This document shows, piece after piece, positions 43,769-53,622 of a DNA stretch of 64,000 nucleotides. Source of the stretch: Desulfosarcina cetonica JCM 12296 (GTDB taxonomy: Bacteria > Desulfobacterota > Desulfobacteria > Desulfobacterales > Desulfosarcinaceae); the NCBI RefSeq assembly GCF_001311845.1, contig NZ_BBCC01000004.1, positions 1 to 64,000 of the forward strand. Reading direction: 5' to 3'. How positions within the stretch are numbered: position 1 is the stretch's first letter; the number at the start of each line of letters is the position of its first letter. Below the pieces are notes generated by a model that was not told where the DNA came from, ran no database searches, and worked only from the letters and a program-made list of their open reading frames with translations. Position numbers and translations under genes: made by a program.

Positions 43769-46575
43769 TCATGTCTTATGGTTTTGCACACGCTTGACCG
43801 GCAGCCGGAGCGTGAATTCCGCTCCCCAGGGACTCAGATTTCTCACCGAAATGCTGCCGTTGTGTTCTTCGATGATCCGATGACAGATGGACAAGCCCAC
43901 GCCCATGCCCATGCGCTTCTTGCGCGTGAAAAACGCGTCGAAGATATGCGGCAAGTCCTCATCGGCAATCCCGCCGCCGTTATCGGCCACGGATATCACG
44001 ATATGGTCACCCTCCAGGCTGGCGACGATGCTGATGAAGCGCTCTAAATTCGCCGGATTGGCGCACATGGCGTCCACGGCGTTGTTGATCAGGTTCATGA
44101 AGACCTGACCCAGTTGTTGCGGTGACCCCATGATGGGGGGAAGGTCAGCAGGAACGGTCAGGTGAAGCTGGACCCTGTTGTCCTTGAGATAACTTTTCAC
44201 CAGCGCCCCGGTCTGGTTCAGGATGTCCGCTAACCGAAGCGGCTGGTTGCGTTCCTTTCCCGGTCGGTTGAGGTCCATGAGGTTCTTCACCGTGTTCCGG
44301 ATGCTGGTGAAGGCCCCTTTGATCAGGGCCAAGTGGGCCATCAGGTTCGCATCCGAAGCGTACTCCCGATGCATCACGTTGAGCAGCGACGTCACCCCCT
44401 GAAGCGGCGAGTTGATTTCGTGGGCCACCGATGCCGCCAACTTCCCGGTGGCGGCCAATCTTTCGGTTCGGATCAAGCGTTCCTGCAGCATCTTGGTCTG
44501 GGTGACGTCCCGCAGCACGCCGTCGGTACGCAGGAAATGGCCACCGGCATCAAACTGGCGGCGCAAATTGGCTTCAATCCAACATATCGCGCCGTCCTTG
44601 GCGATCAAGCGCCCCTGGAACCCCTTGCTGATTTCCGTACGATCGACGATGGCCTGCAAAAAAAGCGCGGCAAACGCCTTGCGATCTTCGGGATGCAGGA
44701 AGAAGGAGAAGTTGCGTCCCATGACCTCCTTCATCGCGTAGCCGAAAAAGGTCTCCGACGGGTTGTTCACCGTGACGATGTCGCCATGATCGTTCGTGGA
44801 GTAGATCACGTCGGGGATGTTCTCCACAAGGGTGCGATATTTCTCCTCGCTTTCCCGCAGGATCGCCTCGGTCCGTTGGTGCTTGCGGATTTCGCTCTCC
44901 AGGCGTTGGTTGGATTTCAAAAGATCCTCGGTTCGCTCGCGAACCCGCATTTCCAAGGCATCGCGGGCCTGCTTCAACTGCAGCTCGGCCGCTTTGCGGT
45001 CGGAAATATCCCGCATGACGCACATCACCGACACCACGGCACCATTATCCAGCACCGGCTTAAGACTGATTTCCACGGGGAAAGGGGCTTTGCGCTTGGC
45101 CTTGAAGCGCATCTCGAAAACTCCCGTCTGACGATTTTTCACCATGCGGGCAAAGCGTCGCACCCCTCTGGCCTTTTCGCGCGCATCGGCAAAATAGGCG
45201 CCAATATGCCGCCCGATCTCCTCGGCGGGTTCATATCCACCGAATTCGCGGATCGCCGGACTGCAATAGGTCAGGCCTCCCGTTGGCGATAGGGCCACGA
45301 CCACATCCCGATGATTTTCCGCCAGCATTTGATACTGCCGGACACTTTGCCGCAGGGCCTGTTCATTGCGCATGCGTTCAATCGCCACCGCCACCTGATC
45401 GGCGACCGAAACAAATACCGCCACATCGTCCTGGTCGTAATGGCTCGCATCCGTATAACTTTGGGTGGCCATCACCCCGATCACCGTGTTGCGGATTTTC
45501 AGCGGAACCCCAAGCCATTGGGCGGCGAGCGTGCCAACCGGGGAAGCCCCCTGGCGAGCGGCCCAGGAAAGGATCTGCCCCCGATTGGCCAATACCGGGT
45601 TGCCGTTCAGAATCACCTTGCGGGTCAGCGCACCCGAGTTTTCGATGCTTTCGATACGCGGTGCTTGGGGATCCACGGTGTCCAGATAGTAGGGAAAAAG
45701 AACCGTTTTCTGCTCGACATCATAAAGGGCGATAAAGAAGTTGGCCACATCGATGACTTCGCCAAGGGTCCGATGCACCGATCGATACAGGCGTCGATGT
45801 CGGCCGTCGTGTTGACCGCATTGGCGATACGGGTCAAGGCCCGGTTGATTTCTTCAACGCGTTGCCGCCCGGACTCAATGGCCAGGGCCTGCCAGTAGAT
45901 ATAGAAGCCGAAAACCAGGGCCACGCCCCCGATGCCAATGAGCAACAGGACCAACTGACGCCGCAAATCGGCAATTTCTCCTTGGATATTTTTTTCGGAA
46001 ACCGACGTCCCGATGATCCAGTCCCAAGGTGCATATCGTTTGACATAGGCTTGGTTACGGGTGGCGTCTGAAAGATCTTCCGCCCGCGGCCATGAGAAAT
46101 CGAAAGTCCCTTCCCCGATCAGCCGGACCTTTTCCAGCAGCCGATAATAGGCCTGATGATCATCGGAGGGGAAAAGGGCCTTGAGGGATCGACTTTCCAG
46201 ATGAAATTGCGTCGCTGAAATGAGCATTTCGCCGGACAAATCACTGATCCATAAAGAGACCTTCTCTACCGGGTCAAAGCTTAGGTGTTGCACCGTCTCC
46301 AGGGCCTGCGATCGGGCCTCGGTGTCGGTGAGCCGTCCGGATCGGGCTTTTTGATGATACCCATCCACCACATGCCACACAACCGTACCCATACTGCGCA
46401 GCATTTGCTGGTACTGATCCGTCAGCTTGTTCTCTACATAAGGAATCACCACCCAAAAAGAGAAGTAAACGAAAAGAAGAAAAATAAACATCGTCGGAAT
46501 GAGGATTTTGAGAGAGAGCGCCAACTCCGACGGTTTGAGAAATAACCGGGAACGTATGGTGGGTTTGGTTGCCAT
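43769..46575 (-). CDS. Large hybrid-input sensor histidine kinase (Cache-GAF-PAS-PAS-HisKA-HATPase); one frameshift
   Basis: About 935 residues. TM1 (SLKILIPTMFIFLLFVYFSF) and TM2 (LVLLLIGIGGVALVFGFYIY) enclose a periplasmic Cache-like sensor. A GAF domain follows at about 265-420 (LGEVIDVANFFIALYDVE, AVFVSVADQVAVAIERM). Two PAS domains with PAC motifs (MCVMRDISDRKAAELQL and LRTDGVLRDVTQTKML) come next. HisKA has the phospho-acceptor in LAASVAHEINSPLQGV, and HATPase has NLINNAVDAM and ISVADNGGGIADEDLPHIFD. One frame break near 45783 lies in the linker before the GAF. There is no response regulator nearby, so it is an orphan kinase. Likely senses a small periplasmic ligand. Confidence 0.92.
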
Positions 46576-46587
46576 TTGGCTCGCGAC

Positions 46588-46606
46588 AGGGGGTGACGGA
46601 TTCGTA
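46588..46606 (+). repeat. Partial copy of the MITE-like arm, left of the B12-like gene
   Basis: GACGGATTCGTAAAAAAACA: the first 16 bases match the arm of the 39008-39130 element. It lies between the B12-like gene and the kinase start. Confidence 0.7.
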
Positions 46607-46620
46607 AAAAAACAGCGCTT

Positions 46621-47163
46621 TCAGGAGGTGGACATTCTGCTGCCGGATCCAGGTGCGGCCGCCAACATAAACCGCAAAAAAGCGGCCACGTTGCGGGCAG
46701 CGTAATGAACGCCGGCGCGCTGTGCGAAATCCGGATCCCCACGGAATACGGGACCACCGGCAATGATTCGGGTATGGTCTGGCAACTCCCGGGCGATGGC
46801 GCACACCGCGTCTTCGGTATCGTACTGGAGAACGGTCAACCCCAGATAATCCGCCTGATGGCGCCGGCAGGCGTCAATGACCGCCTCGGGCGTCTGCATC
46901 AACCCCAAGCGGATCACCCGCATGCCGATAAGGGTTGCATATTTTTCAATCACCGCCAATCCCTGGCCCAATCCATCATCCAGGGTGGCGGTCACCAGGG
47001 TCGGTGGATCCTGCCAGATACCGCCCACGCCGATTTGACGGCGCAAGGCCAAGAGTTCATCCGCGGTCTGATCAAGCACCTGACGCGATGGCAGACCGGA
47101 AGCCAACCATGTATCGGCGACGCGGGCAACCGATTCGCGAAAACGATCCATCTGCTTGTGCAT
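46621..47163 (-). CDS. Cobalamin (B12)-binding-domain-like protein lacking the usual DxHxxG histidine
   Basis: A 180-residue protein. Residues 1-75 are helical (FRESVARVADTWLASGLPSR) and resemble the cap domain of corrinoid proteins. Residues 80-170 have the B12-binding Rossmann fold (RVIRLGLMQTPEAVIDACRR, ADYLGLTVL, RIIAGGPVFRGDPDFA). At the position of DxHxxG the sequence is DDGLGQG, without the lower-ligand His. It may bind cobalamin base-on or act as a cobalamin-independent regulator. Start ATG 47163 lacks a clear ribosome site. Copies of the GACGGATTCGTAAAAA repeat flank the gene on both sides. Confidence 0.65.
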   Translation of the reverse strand: MHKQMDRFRESVARVADTWLASGLPSRQVLDQTADELLALRRQIGVGGIWQDPPTLVTATLDDGLGQGLAVIEKYATLIGMRVIRLGLMQTPEAVIDACRRHQADYLGLTVLQYDTEDAVCAIARELPDHTRIIAGGPVFRGDPDFAQRAGVHYAARNVAAFLRFMLAAAPGSGSRMSTS

Positions 47164-47286
47164 CGTCCCCATCCCTTTCTGGCAGCCCAGGTCAGGATCT
47201 GCCCTGGGGAAACCCCATGGAAAATGAGCTGCCGGTCGTCCGTCTTGATTCGCGATACCACCCGCCGGATACCGAGTCAAACGAAG

Positions 47287-47306
47287 TTTGACGGATTCGT
47301 AAAAAG
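47287..47306 (+). repeat. Partial copy of the MITE-like arm, right of the B12-like gene
   Basis: TGACGGATTCGTAAAAAGCG: 18 bases shared with the 39008 arm, same orientation as the copy at 46588, so the B12-like gene is bracketed by direct copies about 700 nt apart. Confidence 0.7.
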
Positions 47307-47530
47307 CGACGCCACAATTACCTTTTTTTCCCACGGCAGGCACGAAAAGACGGATATTTTCATCCCATGGCGGCATTCGCGTGGACCAGGATGAATAAAT
47401 ATTACATAAATTTCAATATTTTTAAATCAAGCATCAAGTCGGTCACAGTCTTGCAGGAATACCTGACCATCGCTGACATCCGATTCATGGTCCATCCGTC
47501 CGTCTTACCCGGTGAAAAAAGGAGATCCGC
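47307..47530. other. Non-coding interval before the small membrane-protein gene
   Basis: No gene seen. It becomes AT-rich at 47395-47430 and probably contains the promoter of the gene at 47531. Confidence 0.4.
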
Positions 47531-47719
47531 GTGACCGACTTGGTTCTGGTTGCATTGATCGCGTTTTTAATTCTCTTCCTGGCCATCTTCATCGTCCTGG
47601 GAGTGACCATCGGGGTGCTGCGGGGGACAATTTTCATCTGGCGCCGATTCATCTCGATTCCTCCCCCACCGGTCGGTAGCCGGCCATCGGATGCTGATTT
47701 CGGTCCATTCGTCCGATAA
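47531..47719 (+). CDS. Small single-pass membrane protein
   Basis: 62 residues: a long hydrophobic helix (LVLVALIAFLILFLAIFIVL) then a basic and Pro-rich tail (RRFISIPPPPVGSRPSD). The GTG start has AAAAAGGAG at ideal spacing, the main reason to accept it. Not recognised. It lies about 110 nt upstream of the TetR gene. Confidence 0.55.
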   Translation: MTDLVLVALIAFLILFLAIFIVLGVTIGVLRGTIFIWRRFISIPPPPVGSRPSDADFGPFVR

Positions 47720-47794
47720 GCGGCGGCTTGAAAGCTTTGCCTGCCTTCACCGGCGCCCCCACAAAACCATTGACTTTATCCAGGCGCCCAATTA

Positions 47795-47811
47795 AATAAA
47801 GACCGGTTGGT
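47795..47811 (+). promoter_or_regulatory. Putative TetR operator, copy 1
   Basis: AATAAAGACCGGTTGGT, 20 nt upstream of the TetR ATG. The identical 17-mer recurs in reverse orientation before the aminotransferase gene (48487). An exact shared inverted 17-mer before a regulator and its neighbour is strong evidence for an operator. Confidence 0.8.
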
Positions 47812-47830
47812 TTTAAAAAAGGAGCACCAT

Positions 47831-48427
47831 ATGTCCGCCAAAGGGGAGTTGACCCGTCGCAATATCATCGAAAAATCATTGCAGCTCTTCTCCGTAAAGG
47901 GCTACTTCAACACCTCCATCAGCGATATCCTCCAAACCACGGGGCTGACCAAGGGCGGGCTGTACTGCCACTTCAAAAGCAAGGAAGAGGTTTGGTACGC
48001 GGTTTATGAAGATGCCGCCACGGTCTGGCGCACGATGGTTTTCAAGGACGTCCGTTCCATCGGCGATCCACTGAAGCGCATCGAGCGAACCATCGAAAAT
48101 GTACTGCTCGAGTACCTGGGGCGGGAAGTGTTCGACGGCGGTTGCTTTTTCGTCAACATGCTGGTGGAACTCTCCGGTCAGTCCGACACCATGGGGCGCC
48201 ACATCCTGAAAGGGTTCGTGGGCTTTTCGAAGCTGTTCCAAAGCTGGTTGGGCGAGGCCGAACGGGTTGGCCTGCTCAAGCCCGATTTAAACTATCGCGC
48301 CATTTCCGATTTTATCATCATCGCCTTGAATGGCGCCGCAACCTTGTACATGTCGACCCGCGAGGGCAACATTCTGCACCAGGCCAACGACCAATTGCGC
48401 TTTTTTATCGGTCAGCTGCGAGAATAA
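47831..48427 (+). CDS. TetR/AcrR-family transcriptional regulator
   Basis: A 198-residue TetR repressor. The N-terminal HTH reads TRRNIIEKSLQLFSVKGYFN, then SISDILQTTGLTKGGLYCHF. The C-terminal ligand domain starts near residue 60 and includes FVNMLVELSGQSDTMGRH. Start ATG 47831 is preceded by AAAGGAG. A 17-bp operator lies upstream and again 60 nt downstream, before the aminotransferase gene, so it probably represses both itself and that gene. Confidence 0.93.
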   Translation: MSAKGELTRRNIIEKSLQLFSVKGYFNTSISDILQTTGLTKGGLYCHFKSKEEVWYAVYEDAATVWRTMVFKDVRSIGDPLKRIERTIENVLLEYLGREVFDGGCFFVNMLVELSGQSDTMGRHILKGFVGFSKLFQSWLGEAERVGLLKPDLNYRAISDFIIIALNGAATLYMSTREGNILHQANDQLRFFIGQLRE

Positions 48428-48430
48428 ATT

Positions 48431-48470
48431 AGGAGGGCTTCGTAAAAAACCCAATATCGGCGGACGTATA
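48431..48470. repeat. Degenerate copy of the MITE-like repeat
   Basis: GAGGGCTTCGTAAAAAACCC then AATATCGGCG resembles one arm plus inner part of the 39008 element; it lies between the TetR and aminotransferase genes. Confidence 0.5.
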
Positions 48471-48486
48471 GGGTTTAAATAAAAAT

Positions 48487-48503
48487 ACCAACCGGTCTTT
48501 ATT
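48487..48503 (-). promoter_or_regulatory. Putative TetR operator, copy 2
   Basis: ACCAACCGGTCTTTATT, the exact reverse complement of the site at 47795, 16 nt before the aminotransferase ATG. It should lie at or beside that gene's promoter. Confidence 0.8.
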
Positions 48504-48519
48504 AATAAGGAAAATCAAC

Positions 48520-49734
48520 ATGCCCAGTGAAGCGATATTGGCCCGGCGGACAGACCACATGGGCGCCAGTGCCATTCGTGAAATCCTCAAAGTCGTCTCC
48601 CGGCCCGGGATGATCTCCCTGGCCGGCGGGATTCCGGCACCGGAAAGTTTCCCCATGGACATGATACGGGAAATAACCGAATGCACCATCGAAAAATATG
48701 GTTCGAACGCCTTTCAGTATGACCTGACCGAGGGCTTCCCCCCTTTGCGCGAAGCCCTGGCCGATTACCTGACCGGCAAAGGCCTGACGACGACCGCCGG
48801 AGAGGTCCTGGTATCCAGCGGCTCTCAAGGGGTGCTCGACGGAATCGGCAAAATTCTCATCAACCCGGGTGATCAGGTCGCCCTGGAAGCCCCGACGTAT
48901 CTGGGCGCCCTGCAAGCGTTTGCCCCGTATGCTCCCCGCTATCTCGAAATCACCACCGATGATCAGGGATTGCTGCCCGATGCGCTGGATCGGATCCTTT
49001 CCCGCCATGCGGTAAAGTTCATCTATCTGGTTCCCAATTTCCAGAACCCCACCGGCTGCACCCTGCCGGCCGACCGCCGCCAGGCCATCGCCGAGATCAT
49101 CCAGCGACACGATGCGCTTTTGATCGAAGACGATCCATACGGCGATCTGCGCTACCGGGGAACGCCCGTCCGATCCATCAAAGCGCTGGCCCCGAAGCAT
49201 GTGGTCTACATCTCCACGCTCTCCAAGGTCTTTGCTCCGGGTCTGCGCCTGGGGTTCTGCCTGGCCCCGGAACCGGTGCATCACTGGCTGGTGCTTGCCA
49301 AGCAAGGCGTGGATTTGCACACCAGTACATTCAACCAGGCCCTGGCCGCCGAGTACCTGAGCGGCGGTCACCTGAAGCGCCATTTGCCCCGCATCATCAA
49401 CCTCTACGGGCCGCGCCAGAAGGCGCTCCTAGATGCCATGGCAAACTGTTTTCCGGGCGAATTCACCTGGACGAAGCCGGAAGGCGGGATGTTTGTCTGG
49501 GTGCGGGGCCCGCAAGGCATGGATATGGAAAGGGTCAACCAGCAGGCCGTGGCCCGTCATACGGCTTTCGTGCCCGGTACGTTCTTCTACGCCCGGGCCG
49601 GTCGCGGCCGGGAAACCCTACGGCTCAACTACACCATGGCCGATGAGACCTCGCTGGCCCGTGCCGCCGCCATCCTGGGCGATGTTTTGGGCAGCGCCCT
49701 GGCGGCAACCGGCGCCCGGCACTCCGTCGGATGA
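48520..49734 (+). CDS. PLP-dependent class I/II aminotransferase (LysN/2-aminoadipate or aromatic type)
   Basis: A 404-residue fold-type I aminotransferase. MISLAGGIPAPESFP near the N-terminus is characteristic of the LysN/ARO8-like group. VSSGSQGVLDGIGKILI, LVPNFQNPTGCTLP, LIEDDPYGDLRY (the PLP-ring Asp) and the PLP lysine in ISTLSKVFAPGLRLGF follow, then the Arg in GRETLRLNY. Such enzymes transaminate 2-aminoadipate, branched-chain or aromatic amino acids with 2-oxoglutarate. Its product would suit the 2-oxoacid enzymes at 1-18 kb, but the genes are 30 kb apart. Likely repressed by the adjacent TetR protein. Confidence 0.92.
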   Translation: MPSEAILARRTDHMGASAIREILKVVSRPGMISLAGGIPAPESFPMDMIREITECTIEKYGSNAFQYDLTEGFPPLREALADYLTGKGLTTTAGEVLVSSGSQGVLDGIGKILINPGDQVALEAPTYLGALQAFAPYAPRYLEITTDDQGLLPDALDRILSRHAVKFIYLVPNFQNPTGCTLPADRRQAIAEIIQRHDALLIEDDPYGDLRYRGTPVRSIKALAPKHVVYISTLSKVFAPGLRLGFCLAPEPVHHWLVLAKQGVDLHTSTFNQALAAEYLSGGHLKRHLPRIINLYGPRQKALLDAMANCFPGEFTWTKPEGGMFVWVRGPQGMDMERVNQQAVARHTAFVPGTFFYARAGRGRETLRLNYTMADETSLARAAAILGDVLGSALAATGARHSVG

Positions 49735-49746
49735 CCGAAGGCGGCG

Positions 49747-50643
49747 TTAAAAGAGGATATCTTCCGGCCCCGCATATTGATCGACCGTATCGAAAAGCTG
49801 TCTGACGACGGCACCCTTGGTGCCGCTGGGGAAAATGATGGACAGCTCCTGGAGCGCATCGTACCCCTGGTCGTAGGTGTTCATATGGAAATCCTGGGCC
49901 AGGAGCGAGAAGCGCTCCATATCCGTCTCCCGGATGCAGGCGTCGGTATAAAACCCGATCAGTTCGCCCAGCATGCTGTCGAACTCACTGAAATAGGCCA
50001 AGTCGTCCAGTAGGTCCAGGTCCGTGGGATTGAGCGACAGGCCCTTGAGCAGGATCGCCTTGAGCTGGGGGTTGGCCTTTTTGAAGTATCGACGGATCAG
50101 GGGTAGGTTGGGGCTGTCGGTGTAGCGTTCTTCCAGATAGGCATCCAGAATGCGCCGGGTCACACGCCCGCCATTCTCTAGAAAAGAGATCAACCGACGC
50201 TGATTCTCGGTTTCCGGAACAGCGCTGCGTTCCTCGTTGACCTCCTCCTCATATTGCAGGTCGTAGTCGTCATCCTGCCAGTCGAAGCCGATCTCTTCCA
50301 ACCGGTCGCGATAATCCTGGGGATGGTTTCGAATGATCTCACTCACCTGGGCGAAGCGCGCTTCCGGATTTTCAAGTTCGAAAAAGGGATTGCCGCAAAC
50401 CTCCTCGAGCTCCGGATCCCCATCCGGTTCCGCCAACCCCGTGATGCAACGGAAACAACCATATCCCGCCACGGCAGACCCGGCCACCCAAATGGGGTTC
50501 CCGCAGGCACAGCGAACCCCCTGGCGCCAAGCCGCCAGCGCATCCTCGACGCCAGCACGAACGGTTTCAGCATCGGCCCCCTTGTTTTTCTTCAGATATT
50601 GCCTCACAAACTGACTCAATGAAACAGGCACGAAACCGGACAT
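49747..50643 (-). CDS. Uncharacterised protein with a zinc-ribbon-like Cys4 motif
   Basis: A 298-residue acidic protein. Residues 45-70 contain CACGNPIWVAGSAVAGYGCF, with RC following, a likely zinc ribbon (CxC...CxxC). The rest is predicted helical with an acidic stretch (FDWQDDDYDLQYEEEVNEER). GTGGAGAG lies 4 nt before ATG 50643; the ATG at 50664 is too far from its GGAGG. I do not recognise the family. It is convergent with the aminotransferase and divergent from clpB. Confidence 0.6.
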   Translation of the reverse strand: MSGFVPVSLSQFVRQYLKKNKGADAETVRAGVEDALAAWRQGVRCACGNPIWVAGSAVAGYGCFRCITGLAEPDGDPELEEVCGNPFFELENPEARFAQVSEIIRNHPQDYRDRLEEIGFDWQDDDYDLQYEEEVNEERSAVPETENQRRLISFLENGGRVTRRILDAYLEERYTDSPNLPLIRRYFKKANPQLKAILLKGLSLNPTDLDLLDDLAYFSEFDSMLGELIGFYTDACIRETDMERFSLLAQDFHMNTYDQGYDALQELSIIFPSGTKGAVVRQLFDTVDQYAGPEDILF

Positions 50644-50874
50644 GGGCTCTCCACTGGAATTCATATTGGCGATAATTCATCCTCCCTGACGCGATCGTTT
50701 TCCAGGAAGACCGTTTCTTTTGCTTCAAACGGTTGTCTCTCACCGCTTTTGGCACAACCGCTTTTTCGCGTCAAGCCCTTGTGGACCGGATCGCGCCGGG
50801 AAAAACGCTGCCTCGGCATACGCCCGGCCAAATGGCATGCCCAATGATATCATCAATTAATCGCACCCCCGGGT

Positions 50875-50902
50875 TTGACATCATCGGGCATATGTTTATA
50901 TT
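50875..50902 (+). promoter_or_regulatory. Candidate sigma-70 promoter of clpB
   Basis: TTGACA (50875-50880) is followed by 16 nt and TATATT (50897-50902), 63 nt before the clpB ATG. It matches the sigma-70 consensus. I see no CIRCE element (TTAGCACTC) near it. Confidence 0.6.
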
Positions 50903-50965
50903 GCTTTGCAAAATGCAGACCAAAATAAAACTATCACCCGTTTGAAACGCAAAGGAGGAGAAAAT

Positions 50966-53548
50966 ATGCGGTTTGACCGGTTTACCATTAAATCCCAGGA
51001 GCTGATCCAAAGTGCCCAGAGCCTGGCATCCACGCACGGCAACCAGCAGATCGAGCCCGAACATTTCCTGGCCGCCATGCTCGAGGACAAGGAAGGGGTG
51101 GCCCGATCGGTATTTACGAAACTGGGGGCCTCGACGGAACGCATCGCCAGCGACGCCGCCACGGCCATCGACCGCCTGCCCAAGGTCAGTGGCATCGGTG
51201 AGGTCTATCTTTCAGCCACGGCTCGGGCGGTGCTTGAAGCGGCTTTTGGCGAGGCTGGCAAAATGAAGGACGAATACACCAGCGTCGAGCACATTCTGCT
51301 GACCTTGTGCGACAAGAAGGCCGGTGAAGCGGCCCGGATCCTGGCCGGCAATGGCGTTGACCGCGACGCCGTCCTCAAGGTGCTCATGGAGATCCGCGGC
51401 AACCAACGCATCACCGATCCCAATCCCGAGGAGAAATACGAAGCCCTGAAAAAATTCAGCCGCGACCTGACCGATATCGCCCGTAGCGGTAAGCTCGACC
51501 CGGTGATCGGCCGCGACGACGAGATCCGGCGCATCGTTCAGGTGCTTTCGCGACGGACCAAAAACAATCCTGTCCTCATCGGTGAGCCGGGGGTGGGCAA
51601 AACGGCCATTGTCGAGGGGCTGGCCCAGCGCATCGTGGCCGGCGATGTATCCGAAAGCCTGAAAAACAGGCGCCTGGTCGCCTTGGATATGGGCGCGTTG
51701 ATCGCCGGCGCCAAATATCGGGGCGAGTTCGAAGATCGGCTCAAGGCCGTCCTCAAGGAGGTGGAAAAGGCCGAAGGCGAGGTCATTCTATTTATCGACG
51801 AGCTGCACACCCTGGTGGGTGCCGGCGCCAGCGAGGGTGCCATGGACGCCTCCAATATGCTGAAACCGGCCCTGGCACGGGGGACCCTGCGCTGTGTGGG
51901 TGCCACGACCCTGAACGAGTATCGCAAGTACATTGAAAAGGACGCGGCCCTGGAACGGCGTTTCCAGCCGGTGCTGGTACGCGAGCCCACGGTCGAGGAT
52001 ACGATCTCGATCCTGCGCGGTCTGAAGGAGAAGTACGAGGTACACCACGGCGTGCGGATCAAGGATTCGGCCATCGTGGCCGCCGCAACCCTCTCCCACC
52101 GCTACATCGCCGATCGTTTTCTGCCGGACAAGGCCATCGATCTGATCGACGAATGCGCTTCCAAGCTGCGCATCGAGATCGATTCCATGCCGGTGGAGAT
52201 CGACGAGGTCCGGCGCAAGATTCTCCAGGCCGAAATCGAACGCGAAGCCCTGAAAAAGGAGAGCGACCCGGCTTCCCAGGAACGGCTGGCCCGCCTGGAA
52301 GACAGCCTGGAGGCCATGCGCGCCCAGATTGCCGGCATGAAAACCCATTGGGAAGCGGAGAAAACCCTGATCCAGAATATCCGCCGGATCAAGGAAGAAC
52401 AGGAGCAATTGGGCATTGAGGAGCAGCGCGCCGAACGCGAGGGCAATCTGGCCCGCGTGGCCGAACTGCGCTACGGTCGCAGCAGCGAACTCAAGCGCCA
52501 GCTGGAAGCGGCCAAGAAGGACCTGGAAGAACTCCAGGCCGGCCAGAAAATGCTCAAAGAGGAGGTCGACAACGAAGATGTCGCCGAAGTCATCTCCCGC
52601 TGGACCGGCATCCCCGTCAGCCGCATGCTGGAAGGCGAACGCCAGAAGCTGGTGAAAATGGAAGCGCGTCTGGGCCAGCGGGTCATCGGCCAGGAGCAGG
52701 CCATCGCCGCCGTCTCCAATTCCGTGCGCAGGGCCCGCTCGGGCCTGCAGGACCCCAACCGGCCCATCGGCTCATTCATCTTCATGGGGCCCACCGGCGT
52801 GGGTAAGACCGAGCTGGCCAAGGCCCTGGCCGAATTCATCTTCGATTCCGAACAGGCCATGGTGCGCATCGACATGTCCGAATTCATGGAGAAGCACTCG
52901 GTTTCCCGCCTCATCGGTGCCCCTCCGGGATACGTGGGCTACGACGAAGGCGGTTACCTCACCGAAGCGGTGCGGCGGCGGCCCTACTGCGTGGTTCTTT
53001 TCGACGAGATCGAGAAGGCCCACCCCGAGGTCTTCAACGTGCTCCTGCAGATCCTCGATGACGGCCGCATGACCGATGGCCACGGCAAGACGGTGGATTT
53101 CACGAACACCATCATCATCATGACCTCCAACATCGGCAGCCAGTACATTCAGGAGCTGGGCGGGCGTGACCGCGAAGAGATGGAGCGACGGGTCACCGAG
53201 GCCCTGCGCGCCGGGTTCAAACCGGAATTTCTCAACCGTATCGATGAGACCATCATCTTCCTCAACCTGGAACCGGGGCAGATCGGCAAGATTGTCGACA
53301 TCCAGATGCAGCGCCTGGCCAAACGCCTGGCCGAACAGAACATCGAATTGATCCTGTCCGATTCGGCCCGCGATCTCATCGCCCGCCAAGGATATGATCC
53401 CGTTTACGGTGCCCGGCCGCTGAAACGGGTGATCCAGAAACAGATCGAGAACCCCCTGGCCATGGAAATTCTGGACGGACGGATCGGCGAGGGGGCACGC
53501 ATCAACGCCGAAGCCGAAGGCGAACGGATCGTCTTCCGTCAAGCATAG
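50966..53548 (+). CDS. clpB: ATP-dependent disaggregase ClpB
   Basis: An 860-residue Hsp100 chaperone that extracts polypeptides from aggregates with DnaK. N-domain ([20 protein letters not shown] and a second half-repeat), AAA1 with Walker [10 protein letters not shown] and Walker [15 protein letters not shown], the coiled-coil middle domain (about 410-530), and AAA2 with GPTGVGKTE and [14 protein letters not shown]. The presence of the middle domain separates it from ClpA/ClpC. Start ATG 50966 follows AAAGGAGGAG. The frame is intact. It is followed by a terminator. Confidence 0.97.
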   Translation: MRFDRFTIKSQELIQSAQSLASTHGNQQIEPEHFLAAMLEDKEGVARSVFTKLGASTERIASDAATAIDRLPKVSGIGEVYLSATARAVLEAAFGEAGKMKDEYTSVEHILLTLCDKKAGEAARILAGNGVDRDAVLKVLMEIRGNQRITDPNPEEKYEALKKFSRDLTDIARSGKLDPVIGRDDEIRRIVQVLSRRTKNNPVLIGEPGVGKTAIVEGLAQRIVAGDVSESLKNRRLVALDMGALIAGAKYRGEFEDRLKAVLKEVEKAEGEVILFIDELHTLVGAGASEGAMDASNMLKPALARGTLRCVGATTLNEYRKYIEKDAALERRFQPVLVREPTVEDTISILRGLKEKYEVHHGVRIKDSAIVAAATLSHRYIADRFLPDKAIDLIDECASKLRIEIDSMPVEIDEVRRKILQAEIEREALKKESDPASQERLARLEDSLEAMRAQIAGMKTHWEAEKTLIQNIRRIKEEQEQLGIEEQRAEREGNLARVAELRYGRSSELKRQLEAAKKDLEELQAGQKMLKEEVDNEDVAEVISRWTGIPVSRMLEGERQKLVKMEARLGQRVIGQEQAIAAVSNSVRRARSGLQDPNRPIGSFIFMGPTGVGKTELAKALAEFIFDSEQAMVRIDMSEFMEKHSVSRLIGAPPGYVGYDEGGYLTEAVRRRPYCVVLFDEIEKAHPEVFNVLLQILDDGRMTDGHGKTVDFTNTIIIMTSNIGSQYIQELGGRDREEMERRVTEALRAGFKPEFLNRIDETIIFLNLEPGQIGKIVDIQMQRLAKRLAEQNIELILSDSARDLIARQGYDPVYGARPLKRVIQKQIENPLAMEILDGRIGEGARINAEAEGERIVFRQA

Positions 53549-53566
53549 ATCTCCCGCCCGAACATC

Positions 53567-53592
53567 GGGGGCAACCCTGCGGGGTTGCCCCC
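53567..53592 (+). terminator. Terminator after clpB (shared with convergent asnB)
   Basis: GGGGGCAACCC pairs with GGGTTGCCCCC around TGCG, 18 nt after the clpB stop. Tails are C/T-rich rather than pure T. It can also serve the minus-strand asnB. Confidence 0.75.
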
Positions 53593-53622
53593 CTATTCAC
53601 GCCATCCACATGAATTGCGGCG

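Noticed and set aside
50644-50965. CIRCE or HrcA-type heat-shock operator before clpB
   Set aside because: No TTAGCACTC inverted repeat is present; only a sigma-70-like promoter could be supported.
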